Assembly: GCA_964579675.1 (NCBI GenBank)
Contig: CAZOIA010000116.1
Coordinates: forward strand, 1-18,068
Direction: 5' to 3'
DNA from: CAZOIA01 sp964579675
GTDB taxonomy: Bacteria; Planctomycetota; Phycisphaerae; UBA1845; PWPN01
Length of the DNA: 18,068 nt
The notes below the pieces were generated by a model. That model was not told where the DNA came from. It was given only the letters and a program-made list of their open reading frames with translations, and did not search any database. Of the stretch, positions 7,865 through 14,613 are shown one piece after another (within the stretch, counting starts at the first letter, position 1; each line of letters begins with the position of its first letter). The position numbers and the translations under genes were made by a program.

Positions 7865-8725
7865 ATGAGTGAGGTGACAGCAGGACCGGGCATCGCAAGG
7901 CGGGACTTGCTGGTGGTGGCCGCCGCGGCGACGGCGGGAATCGCGACCGCGAGGCCTCGACGGGCGGCTGGCCGGGAATCGGGGGCGAGGCCCGGGCCGG
8001 CAGCGTCGGCACCGGCGGCCTCGAAACCGGCGGCGAAGGAGCTGCCAGGCTCGGTGATTGGCCGGGTGCTCTACGACGGCAAGCCACCGGTTCCCGAGGC
8101 CATCGACTGCAGCGCGGATCCGCAGTGCGCCCAGTTGTACCGGAAGGAGCCGCTGACACGAGAGGTGCTGCTGGTAAGCAAGGACCGCCGGTTGCAAAAT
8201 GTTTTCGTGTCGGTCAAGCGCGGGCCAGGCAAGGACCAGAAATGGCCAATCCCCGCCGAGCCGGTCGTGCTGGATCAGAAGGGGTGTCGCTACCTGCCCC
8301 ATGTGTTCGGAGTCATGGCAGGGCAACCGCTGGATATCCTCAACAGCAGCAGGATCCACGAGGTGCCCCACGGGTACCCGGAACGCAATCCGGAGTTCAG
8401 TTTCAGCCTGCCCAAGAAGGGCATGAAGGAAACGATCGTGCTGACCGAGCCCGAGGCGTTCAAGATCAAGTGCGACGTGCATCCCTGGGAGAGTACGTGG
8501 TGCCACGTGATGGCACACCCGTTCTGGGCGGTGAGCGACGCGAAAGGAGAATTCGTCGTCCGGGGCCTGGAGCCGGGCTACTATGAACTGGAGTTCTGGC
8601 ATGAGCACTGGTCACTCGGGCGGCAGACGAAAAGGATCCGGGTCGAGCCGGACAAGCCGACCCGAATCGACGCGGTGGTGTTCAAGCCGGGGAAGAGACC
8701 GAGGTCGCGGCCGGCGAGGTCGTAA
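7865..8725 (+). CDS. Tat-exported cupredoxin-like protein
   Basis: A 286-residue protein with a twin-arginine signal (ARRDLLVVAAAATAG, R12-R13) followed by an Ala/Pro-rich linker to about residue 60. The mature part starts with GSVIGRVLYDGKPP, typical of secreted proteins that combine a carboxypeptidase-regulatory-like beta-sandwich with a cupredoxin fold. LDQKGCRYLPHVFGVMAGQP (136-155) and KCDVHPW (202-208) are family hallmarks. Candidate copper ligands are H165 or H169, C203 and H206. The usual HNVH is replaced by an HEVPH arrangement, and the Met that normally follows HPW is replaced by ESTWCHVM, so the site may be altered. After residue 220, GEFVVRGLEPGYYELEFWHE is the regulatory-like sandwich. 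GAGGA at 7853-7857 precedes the start. Probable role: periplasmic electron transfer or metal binding. It is 34 bases upstream of the DUF5320 gene and may be the first gene of the island. Confidence 0.75.
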   Translation: MSEVTAGPGIARRDLLVVAAAATAGIATARPRRAAGRESGARPGPAASAPAASKPAAKELPGSVIGRVLYDGKPPVPEAIDCSADPQCAQLYRKEPLTREVLLVSKDRRLQNVFVSVKRGPGKDQKWPIPAEPVVLDQKGCRYLPHVFGVMAGQPLDILNSSRIHEVPHGYPERNPEFSFSLPKKGMKETIVLTEPEAFKIKCDVHPWESTWCHVMAHPFWAVSDAKGEFVVRGLEPGYYELEFWHEHWSLGRQTKRIRVEPDKPTRIDAVVFKPGKRPRSRPARS

Positions 8726-8759
8726 GGTAACAAGAGAACACAGATAGGAAGTAACTGAC

Positions 8760-9101
8760 ATGCCAGCAGGAGATAGGACAGGACCGATGGGGTTGGGCCC
8801 GATGACGGGACGTGCGGCCGGTTACTGTGCCGGCTATCCGGTGCCCGGTTTCATGAACCCGATACCGGGGTGGGGCCGGGGGCGAGGCTGGGGCCGCTGG
8901 TTCCCTGCGATGGGCATACCCGGCGCGGCGCCGGTCGGCGGGTGGCCTGGTTACGGTGTCCCGCCCTATGGGCCGGCATCATCGCGGCGCCAGGAGGCGC
9001 AAATGCTGAAGGTTCAAGCGGAGCAGTTCGAGGCGAGTCTGGCTGAGATCAGAAAACGGATCGCGGAACTGGAAACGGCCCAACAGGAAAAAGAGGGTTG
9101 A
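8760..9101 (+). CDS. DUF5320 family protein
   Basis: A 113-residue protein of unknown function. The N-terminus (MPAGDRTGPMGLGPMTGR, then GYCAGYPVPGFMNP) is the hallmark of DUF5320 proteins, which are Gly/Pro/Arg-rich and usually end in a short coiled coil. Here the coiled coil is about residues 80-110 (AEQFEASLAEIRKRIAELE). From recall, the family occurs next to NifX/NifB-type cluster-binding proteins and ferredoxins in anaerobes, as it does here. AGGAAG at 8746-8751 serves as ribosome binding site. Its stop codon lies two bases before the start of the related ferredoxin fusion, so the two are probably co-translated. A scaffold or assembly role is a guess. Confidence 0.82.
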   Translation: MPAGDRTGPMGLGPMTGRAAGYCAGYPVPGFMNPIPGWGRGRGWGRWFPAMGIPGAAPVGGWPGYGVPPYGPASSRRQEAQMLKVQAEQFEASLAEIRKRIAELETAQQEKEG

Positions 9102-9103
9102 TC

Positions 9104-9556
9104 ATGCCGCGAGGCGATGGAACCGGGCCGCCGGCCTGGGGCCGGCGTGGACGCGGACGAGGAGCGGGTCGAAGGTCCGGCCGGGGCAGGCGCTGGCGCG
9201 CGGGGCAAGCCAAGGGAGGCGGCGTCGCCGGCCGGACACGAGAGCCATTCATCCCCGCTCAGGCCCGCGAGGCGGCAGAGGCGCAGGAGCTTGCCCGGCT
9301 CAAGGAGCAGGGTGCTGCCGTGGAGCAACAGCTTGAGGCTCTCCGCGAGCGGACGGCCGCGGTACAGACCGGGCGATCCGGGGCCGTTGCGAGCATTGAC
9401 GAAGAACGATGCACACTGTGCGGGCTTTGTGAAACGATCTGTCCCACCAGGGCGATCACACTCGGCCAGAGGCCGCGAGTCGATGTCGAGAGATGCTCCG
9501 GGTGCGGCGTGTGTGTCGAGCAATGCCCCAATGCAGCGATCACCTTGACCGGATAA
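9104..9556 (+). CDS. DUF5320-like/2x[4Fe-4S] ferredoxin fusion protein
   Basis: A 150-residue protein that begins with MPRGDGTGPP, the DUF5320 hallmark also found in its upstream neighbour, then runs through an Arg/Gly-rich stretch (about 12-45) and a coiled coil (about 52-88). It ends in a bacterial two-cluster ferredoxin domain: C103, C106, C109, C113 (CTLCGLCETICP) and C131, C134, C137, C141 (CSGCGVCVEQCP). Each cluster uses three cysteines of one motif and the last of the other. It is cytoplasmic, with no signal peptide. A TTG two codons earlier is possible, but the ATG at 9104 matches the family start and has GAGGG at 9093-9097 within the previous gene. It probably delivers electrons to, or assembles with, other island members. 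The very basic N-terminus is unusual for a ferredoxin. Confidence 0.85.
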   Translation: MPRGDGTGPPAWGRRGRGRGAGRRSGRGRRWRAGQAKGGGVAGRTREPFIPAQAREAAEAQELARLKEQGAAVEQQLEALRERTAAVQTGRSGAVASIDEERCTLCGLCETICPTRAITLGQRPRVDVERCSGCGVCVEQCPNAAITLTG

Positions 9557-9566
9557 GTCATGACCA

Positions 9567-10442
9567 ATGCGAACCTACCTTGAATGTGTTCCTTGCTTTG
9601 TCCGGCAGGCGCTGGATGCCTCCACTCTGGTGACGGCGGATCCGGCGGTTCACGAGCGCGTACTGCGGGAAACGCTCCGGCTGGCGGCGGAAATGCGTTT
9701 CGATCGCCCGCCGCCCTGGATGGGTCAAAAGATCCACCAGTTGTTGAAGGAGGCGACGGGCAACCCTGACCCTTACCGCCAGGAGAAGGAACGGTCGAAC
9801 GCGCTGGCGTTGGGGCTGTACCCCGCGTTGAAGCACCAGGTGCGGTCATCGGCGGACCCGTTCGCAGCGGCGGTCCGACTGGCGATCGCGGGAAACATCA
9901 TCGACTTCGGCTGCAAGAGCCGGATCACCGAGGACGAGGTCCACCAGGCAATCGAAGCCGCGATGCGGGACCCGATAGACGAGACGGGTTTGGAGGACCT
10001 GCGGCGGTCTGTTGAGCAGGCGGGCGACATCCTGTACCTTGCGGACAACGCGGGGGAGATCGTGCTCGATCGCCTGCTGCTCGAGGAGATGCCGGCCGAG
10101 GTCGTGACGGTGGTGGTCAAAGGCAGCCCGATCATCAACGACGCGACGCTGGAGGATGCCGAGGCGGCGGGTCTGACCTCGCTGGTCAAGGTGATCGACA
10201 ACGGCAGCGACGTGCCGGGCACGATACTGGAGCTGTGCTCGCCATCCTTCAGGGAGCGTCTGGCTAGTTGCGACCTGGTGATATCAAAGGGGCAGGGCAA
10301 TTACGAAACGCTGAGCGGGCTTGACGGCCGGGCGTTCTTCCTGCTCAAGGCGAAGTGTCCGGTGATTGCTCGGGACCTCGGGTGCGAGATCGGGCAGATG
10401 GTGGTGTGTCGTGGTCGAACGAGTGCTTGGGAGACCGCGTGA
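9567..10442 (+). CDS. DUF89 (ARMT1-like) family protein
   Basis: A 291-residue cytoplasmic protein of the DUF89/ARMT1-like fold. Family motifs seen: ECVPCFVRQAL at the start (C7, C10), AGNIIDFG (108-115), ADNAGEIVLDRLLLEEM (159-175), KGSPIINDATLEDAEAAG (185-202), SKGQGNYETL (240-249) and LLKAKCPVIARDLG (259-272). D160, N161 and D192 are the expected metal and phosphate site residues. Relatives are metal-dependent phosphatases proposed to act on damaged sugar phosphates or related metabolites; short AF1104-type members like this one are typical of archaea and anaerobes. The start follows the ferredoxin stop by ten bases, with only a weak Shine-Dalgarno, suggesting translational coupling. The substrate is unknown. 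The N-terminal Cys pair could bind metal, but that is inference. Confidence 0.87.
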   Translation: MRTYLECVPCFVRQALDASTLVTADPAVHERVLRETLRLAAEMRFDRPPPWMGQKIHQLLKEATGNPDPYRQEKERSNALALGLYPALKHQVRSSADPFAAAVRLAIAGNIIDFGCKSRITEDEVHQAIEAAMRDPIDETGLEDLRRSVEQAGDILYLADNAGEIVLDRLLLEEMPAEVVTVVVKGSPIINDATLEDAEAAGLTSLVKVIDNGSDVPGTILELCSPSFRERLASCDLVISKGQGNYETLSGLDGRAFFLLKAKCPVIARDLGCEIGQMVVCRGRTSAWETA

Positions 10443-10525
10443 TACAGGCGGGGTCTCGCTTTGAGGAGGGACAGCCCTGCCCCGTTCAAGCGGGAAGAGA
10501 CCGTGTCACCCAACGGAGTCGGCAC

Positions 10526-11410
10526 ATGATGAAGCTATTCCTATGCGTTGGGCTGGCTGCTTTCCTTCTTGCCGGTTGCCCGGAGGGCTGGATCTCCGGT
10601 TTGGACGAGTGGGCACCTCTTGTGAGCCTGCAGGTCACTGAGACCCAGGACCCCGCCGCTTTTGACAGGATCATCTCCGAGCTGCGGGCGAGGGGGATCA
10701 AGGCCACCATCCTTGTCGATGCCGATTTCACTACCCAGAACTGTGAACGGCTACGTTCGGCGGCGAGCGAGGGGTTCGAGATCATGGCCTTCGCCCGGCC
10801 CGAAGCAGCGGAAGGTGAATCGGTCACTCTGTCCATGCTTTCATACGAGGAGCAGGAGGAACTCATTTCCGGCGTGAAAACGGCGATCGAGACCTGTCTG
10901 GGTGAGAGCATCTCCGGTTTCCGGTGTTACCGGTTCGACCAGAATGAAGACACGTACAGGATTGTGGATTCGCTTGGGTTCCAGTTCAATCTAGGTTTCG
11001 TATCCCAGACGAACAGCTCTTTCCCGGGGCATGAAAGTGACACGCTGCCGTACCGGGCACCGGGGTATGACTTCTGGGCGGTGCCCATGCATTCGGTATA
11101 CACGAACGGCCAGTGGGCGGCTTTCTGTGACATGCCCTTCAGCAGCCTGGACGGGTCTGCGTGGGCGGCGCTTCTCAAGCGTGAGCTCGACGACATGGCC
11201 CGCCGGCGGAGCCCCCTGCTGGTGGAAGTGCATCCGTATTACAGCGGTGTCGATGAGGAGCGTTTCGAGGCTTTCGTGGCTTTCCTGGATTACGCCCAGG
11301 CGCAGAATGCCCGGTTCATCACCATAGCTGGACTGGCGGCATGGTCTGAGTCGCAGGGGGTCGCGGGTTCGCCGGGAACCGGGGCTTCATGTGCTTGCGG
11401 TGAGGACTAG
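10526..11410 (+). CDS. Lipoprotein with degenerate NodB-like polysaccharide deacetylase fold
   Basis: A 294-residue predicted lipoprotein: MMKLFLCVGLAAFLLAGC gives a lipobox (LAGC) with the lipidated cysteine at residue 18. The body follows the order of polysaccharide deacetylase domains: VSLQVTETQDP where VxLTFDDGP is expected, ARGIKATILVDADF for the KATFFV strand, EGFEIMAFARPE where the HSxxH metal motif should be, ISGFRCYRFDQNEDT for the RPPYG step, and LLVEVHPYYSG near the end. The catalytic Asp and both metal His positions are therefore replaced, which predicts a non-hydrolytic binding protein. The tail has a Cys pair (SCACGED). An earlier in-frame start (10355) would overlap the DUF89 gene and lacks the signal peptide; 10526 has GGAG seven bases upstream. 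A lipoprotein is unexpected in this otherwise mostly cytoplasmic Fe-S island. It is 13 bases from the next gene, so probably in the same operon. Confidence 0.7.
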   Translation: MMKLFLCVGLAAFLLAGCPEGWISGLDEWAPLVSLQVTETQDPAAFDRIISELRARGIKATILVDADFTTQNCERLRSAASEGFEIMAFARPEAAEGESVTLSMLSYEEQEELISGVKTAIETCLGESISGFRCYRFDQNEDTYRIVDSLGFQFNLGFVSQTNSSFPGHESDTLPYRAPGYDFWAVPMHSVYTNGQWAAFCDMPFSSLDGSAWAALLKRELDDMARRRSPLLVEVHPYYSGVDEERFEAFVAFLDYAQAQNARFITIAGLAAWSESQGVAGSPGTGASCACGED

Positions 11411-11423
11411 AAGGAGACGGCTT

Positions 11424-11732
11424 ATGAAGATCGGCGTTGCGGCAGCAGGTGGGTCGTTGGATGCGGAAGTATCGCAGCAGCTTGGCCGTTGCGCGTACTT
11501 CGTAATCGTGGACTCGGAGACGATGCGTTTCGAGGCGTTCTCGAATCCTGCGGCGGGCATGGCGGGGGGCGCGGGTCCGGCGGCGGTGCGCGAGCTTGCC
11601 AACCGCGGCGTGGAGGTGGTCCTGGCGGGGGGCTGCGGCCCCAACGCCGAGAGTGCGTTGGAGGCGGCGGGGATTCGCTTCTCGCAGGCGAGCGGGAAGG
11701 TTCGCGACGCGGTGGCGGCCCTTGAGTCCTGA
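11424..11732 (+). CDS. NifX/NifB-type iron-molybdenum cluster-binding protein
   Basis: A 102-residue single-domain protein of the dinitrogenase iron-molybdenum cofactor family (COG1433 type). Typical elements are MKIGVAAAGGSLDAEVSQQL, GRCAYFVIVD, a glycine-rich turn (GGAGPAAVRELANRGVEVV), GGCGPNAESALEAAGI and a closing GKVRDAV. Relatives bind Fe-S or Fe-Mo clusters or act as carriers; in organisms without nitrogenase their partner is unknown. Start chosen at 11424 because AAGGAG (11411-11416) lies seven bases upstream and the preceding eleven in-frame residues are arginine-rich and not family-like. It lies 13 bases after the lipoprotein gene and 23 bases before a second, divergent family member. 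Confidence 0.87.
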   Translation: MKIGVAAAGGSLDAEVSQQLGRCAYFVIVDSETMRFEAFSNPAAGMAGGAGPAAVRELANRGVEVVLAGGCGPNAESALEAAGIRFSQASGKVRDAVAALES

Positions 11733-11755
11733 ATACGCGATTCAGGAGTGACACT

Positions 11756-12097
11756 ATGATTCGAATTGCAGTACCTTGTGAAGGCGAGAGGATTGCGGAA
11801 CACTTCGGGCATGCGTCGCGGTTCGTCCTGTTCGACGCCGATCCGGACAGCGGGCAGATCGTGGGGGAGGAATCGGCTGGCGCTCCTCCGCATCAGCCCG
11901 GTTTGCTGCCCCAATGGCTGGACGAGCGCGGGGCGAACGTGGTGCTGGCGGGCGGGATGGGTGTTCGGGCCCGCGACCTCTTCGCGGAACGCGGCATCAA
12001 GGTGGTGGTGGGGATGCAGACGGCCGATCCGAAGGAGGCGGTCGAGGGTTATCTGAAGGGCTCGCTGTCAGGGGGAATGAATCCCTGCGATCACTGA
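11756..12097 (+). CDS. Second NifX/NifB-type cluster-binding protein
   Basis: A 113-residue paralogue of the upstream gene. It has MIRIAVPCEGERIAEHFGHA at the start, LFDADPDSGQIVGEE, PQWLDERGANVVLAGGMG and a C-terminal GGMNPCDH. The HFGHA motif and the terminal CDH are typical of the NifB/NifX-type subgroup found beside DUF5320 and Mrp/MinD-type ATPase genes. AGGAG at 11744-11748 sets the start. The two paralogues differ strongly, so they could form a heteromeric carrier or bind different clusters; that is inference. No nifH, nifD, nifK, nifB or nifE gene is present in the window. Confidence 0.88.
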   Translation: MIRIAVPCEGERIAEHFGHASRFVLFDADPDSGQIVGEESAGAPPHQPGLLPQWLDERGANVVLAGGMGVRARDLFAERGIKVVVGMQTADPKEAVEGYLKGSLSGGMNPCDH

Positions 12098-12172
12098 CGG
12101 CGAACTCATCAGGGACGAGGCTGTTTCGAAGGAGAATAGGCATCTCACATGCCAGAGAGGAGAAGCCTTGCA

Positions 12173-13027
12173 ATGGTCAAGGAACTCCAGATAACCACGA
12201 TCGTGGAGGACACGGCAGGTGGGCTTGGCCTGCTGGCTGAGCACGGACTGGCGCTCTGGATCGAGGCGGACGGGCGGAATCTGCTTTTCGACACGGGCCA
12301 GGGGATGGTGCTCGATCACAATGCGGAGGCCCTGGGCATCGACCTGGAGAAGGCCGACAGCGTGATCCTCAGCCACGGGCACTACGATCATACGGGCGGG
12401 ATAGTCGAAGCCTCTGGGCGGTTCCACAACGCCACGCTCTACGTGCATCCCGAGGCGTTCAAGGCCAAATACGCCCGGCGCGACGACGGGACGGGTCAAT
12501 TCGCCTCGGCGCAGATTGCGAGCGTGGACGATGCGGGCTCGCGGTTTGCCAAGACGGTATTGACAGCGGGTTGGACCGAGCTGGCTGACGACATCTGGGT
12601 CACCGGCGAAATCCCCCGCCGGACGGACTTCGAGGACACGGGGGGGCCGTTCTATCTCGATGAGGCCTGCACGGTCGAGGATCGGCTGGTTGATGACCAG
12701 GCGCTTTACATCGAGTCGAGCCAAGGGGTGGTGGTCATCCTGGGTTGTGCCCACGCGGGTCTGGTCAACACGCTTGAGTACGTGGCCGAGCGGACGGGGT
12801 GCTCGCGGATCCATGCGGTGCTGGGCGGCACGCACTTGCTCCGGGCATCGCAGGAAAGGCTGCAGAAATCGATCGAAGCGCTGCGTCGGTATGATGTCCA
12901 ACTCATCGGTCCGGCTCACTGCACGGGTATGCGGGCGGCGGCGGCCATCATGAACACCTGGCCGGAAAGGTTCGTGCAACTGATGACGGGCTCGCGCGTC
13001 GTCATCTCCTCGGGGACGTCAACGTGA
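12173..13027 (+). CDS. Metallo-beta-lactamase-fold protein (COG1237/DHPPS-like)
   Basis: A 284-residue metallo-hydrolase-fold protein. The zinc motif HxHxDH is H68, H70, D72, H73 (SHGHYDHTGG). Later ligand regions are LGCAHAGLVNTL, GGTHLLRA and GPAHCTG. This layout matches the COG1237 group that includes MJ0301, described as 7,8-dihydropterin-6-yl-methyl-4-aminobenzene ribofuranose 5'-phosphate synthase of methanopterin synthesis. Many COG1237 members outside methanogens have no proven role, so a pterin substrate is only a hypothesis. Start: GAGGAG at 12157-12162 supports ATG 12173, and family members begin with KELxITxxVEDTAG. ATG 12149 in the same frame, with a distant AAGGAG, would add eight residues. 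The stop overlaps the next gene's start (GTGA), indicating tight coupling. Confidence 0.86.
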   Translation: MVKELQITTIVEDTAGGLGLLAEHGLALWIEADGRNLLFDTGQGMVLDHNAEALGIDLEKADSVILSHGHYDHTGGIVEASGRFHNATLYVHPEAFKAKYARRDDGTGQFASAQIASVDDAGSRFAKTVLTAGWTELADDIWVTGEIPRRTDFEDTGGPFYLDEACTVEDRLVDDQALYIESSQGVVVILGCAHAGLVNTLEYVAERTGCSRIHAVLGGTHLLRASQERLQKSIEALRRYDVQLIGPAHCTGMRAAAAIMNTWPERFVQLMTGSRVVISSGTST

Positions 13028-13953
13028 CATCGCCCCAGCAACACGTTTTTGGCCCGGTCCCTTCGCGCCGGCTGGGGCGCTCGCTCGGGGTGGACCTTGT
13101 GCCTTTCAAGACGTGCTCCTACGACTGCATCTACTGCCAGTTGGGCCGGACTACTAACAAGACGACAGAGCGGCAGGAGTGGGTGCAGTTGGACGAAGTG
13201 CTCGCGGAGTTAAGGGACAAGCTCTCGACGAGGCCGGATTACATCACGTTGTCCGGCTCCGGCGAGCCGACGCTTTTCTCACGAACCGGGGAGCTCATTG
13301 ACGCGATCAAAGGCATGACCGAGGTGCCGGTGGCGGTTCTGACGAACGGTTCGCTGCTGTGGCAGCCTGAGGTGCGAAGGGAGCTTCGGGCGGCAGATCT
13401 GGTCGTGCCGTCGCTCGATGCCGGCGACGAAATGAGGTACCGCCACATCAACCGCCCTTGCGAATCGATCTCGTTCGAGAAGATGCTGGAGGGCCTGATT
13501 CTCTTCAGAAGCGAGTTCTCGGGTGCGTATTGGCTTGAGGTGTTCCTTCTTGCGGGTTACACGGCCATTGAAGCCGAGGTGGGCAAGCTGGCCGAATGCG
13601 TGAAGCGGATCCGGCCCGATCGTGTCCAGTTGAACACGGTGACGCGGCCACCGGCGGACGCCTTTGCCGAGGCGGTCGCGCCTGAGGCAATGGCCCGTCT
13701 GGCGGCCCTGTTCACCCCGCCGGCGGAGGTCATCGCCGACTACCGGGGCGTGCACGGGCAGAGCGATTTCGCCGCCGGCCGGGAGGAAATCCTCAACATG
13801 CTCCGCCGGCGCCCCTGCTCAGTAGAAGATGTCGCCCACGGGCTGGGGCTGCATATTAACGAAGTCATTAAGCACGTTGAGGAGCTGAATGCTCAAGGCC
13901 TGGTCGAGCCGTCTTTGTCAGGCGGCATACTCTATTACAGAGCGGTTGAGTGA
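13024..13953 (+). CDS. Radical SAM protein (COG0731-like) with C-terminal winged helix
   Basis: A 309-residue protein. The radical SAM cluster motif is CSYDCIYCQ (C31, C35, C38, CX3CX2C), binding the [4Fe-4S] that cleaves S-adenosylmethionine. The preceding HVFGPVPSRRLGRSLGVDLVP is the signature of COG0731-type enzymes, relatives of wybutosine-synthesis radical SAM proteins. LSGSGEPTL (79-87) is the GGE-like SAM-binding segment and PVAVLTNGSLL follows on the next strand. Residues about 255-309 (RRPCSVEDVAHGLGLHINEV, then HVEELNAQGLVEP) form a winged-helix-like domain that is extra to the catalytic barrel and could bind nucleic acid or a partner. Start is GTG at 13024, inside a 4-base overlap with the MBL gene stop. 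The substrate is unknown; neighbours suggest tRNA or cofactor chemistry. Confidence 0.88.
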   Translation: MTSPQQHVFGPVPSRRLGRSLGVDLVPFKTCSYDCIYCQLGRTTNKTTERQEWVQLDEVLAELRDKLSTRPDYITLSGSGEPTLFSRTGELIDAIKGMTEVPVAVLTNGSLLWQPEVRRELRAADLVVPSLDAGDEMRYRHINRPCESISFEKMLEGLILFRSEFSGAYWLEVFLLAGYTAIEAEVGKLAECVKRIRPDRVQLNTVTRPPADAFAEAVAPEAMARLAALFTPPAEVIADYRGVHGQSDFAAGREEILNMLRRRPCSVEDVAHGLGLHINEVIKHVEELNAQGLVEPSLSGGILYYRAVE

Positions 13954-14001
13954 GGCTTTGAGTCATCGATCAGAATACTGACGGAAGGAGATGTGAAGTC
14001 T

Positions 14002-14610
14002 ATGAAGATACTGGGCATTTGTTGCAGCCCGCGGAAGGGTAAGACGACCTGCCAGGCCATGGACATCTGCCTTGCCGCGGCCCGGGAAGTGAGCGACGAG
14101 GTCGAGACCAGGCTGATCGAGCTTGCCGGACTGGACATCCGACCCTGCACCGCGTGCGGGGAGTGCAAGGGCAGGCTGGCGTGTCCTCTTGACGATGATT
14201 TTGCCTCTTTGATACCGCTTCTGGAAGACACGGACGTAGCGGGAATGATCGTGGGGACACCGGTGTATTTCGGCATGATGACGGCCCAGTGCAAGGCGCT
14301 GATCGACCGGTGCGTGATATTTCGGCGCAACGGCTGGCGATTTCGTGATCGCGTCGGCGGCGTGGTGGCAGTCGGGGGGGTGCGTAACGGCGGCCAGGAA
14401 CTGACCCTGCAGGCCGTTCGGGCGGCCATGCTGTGCCATGACATGATTTGCGTGAGCGATGGCAGAGACACCGCTCATTTCGGTGCGACCGTGTTCAGCG
14501 GCAGCGGAGGGGGCGTTGCAGGCGATGATTTCGGTCTCCAGACGGTTCGCAACCTCGGCCGGCGCGTCGCCGAGGTCGCTCTCAGAATGACCCGAACGCG
14601 CAAGGAGTGA
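14002..14610 (+). CDS. Iron-sulfur flavoprotein (Isf-like, flavodoxin fold)
   Basis: A 202-residue protein with the NADPH-dependent FMN reductase/flavodoxin-like fold. MKILGICCSPRKGKTT forms the FMN phosphate loop. The compact cysteine motif C49-X2-C52-X2-C55-X5-C61 (CTACGECKGRLAC) matches iron-sulfur flavoproteins of Methanosarcina type, which hold a [4Fe-4S] cluster near FMN and pass electrons from ferredoxin. VGTPVYFGMMTAQCKALIDR (about 90-109) is the conserved flavin-side segment. Start: AAGGAG at 13985-13990 is 11 bases before ATG 14002, whereas the in-frame GTG at 13993 is too close to it. The product is a plausible redox partner for the ferredoxin and radical SAM proteins in the same cluster. 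It lies four bases upstream of the TrmO-like gene. Confidence 0.87.
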   Translation: MKILGICCSPRKGKTTCQAMDICLAAAREVSDEVETRLIELAGLDIRPCTACGECKGRLACPLDDDFASLIPLLEDTDVAGMIVGTPVYFGMMTAQCKALIDRCVIFRRNGWRFRDRVGGVVAVGGVRNGGQELTLQAVRAAMLCHDMICVSDGRDTAHFGATVFSGSGGGVAGDDFGLQTVRNLGRRVAEVALRMTRTRKE

Positions 14611-14613
14611 GAC

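Noticed and set aside
7406..8608. Minus-strand open frame of 400 codons
   Set aside because: It is antisense to the RHS relic and the cupredoxin-like gene, spans two unrelated regions and shows no family motif or ribosome binding site.
10355..10525. Upstream extension of the lipoprotein gene
   Set aside because: It would overlap the DUF89 gene by 88 bases and bury the lipobox signal peptide 57 residues inside the protein.
11424..12097. Nitrogen fixation locus
   Set aside because: NifX-type proteins alone do not indicate nitrogenase; no nif structural or core assembly gene is present in the window.
12068..12979. Minus-strand open frame of 303 codons opposite the MBL gene
   Set aside because: The plus strand carries a full HxHxDH metal site and later ligand motifs, while this frame has no recognised features.
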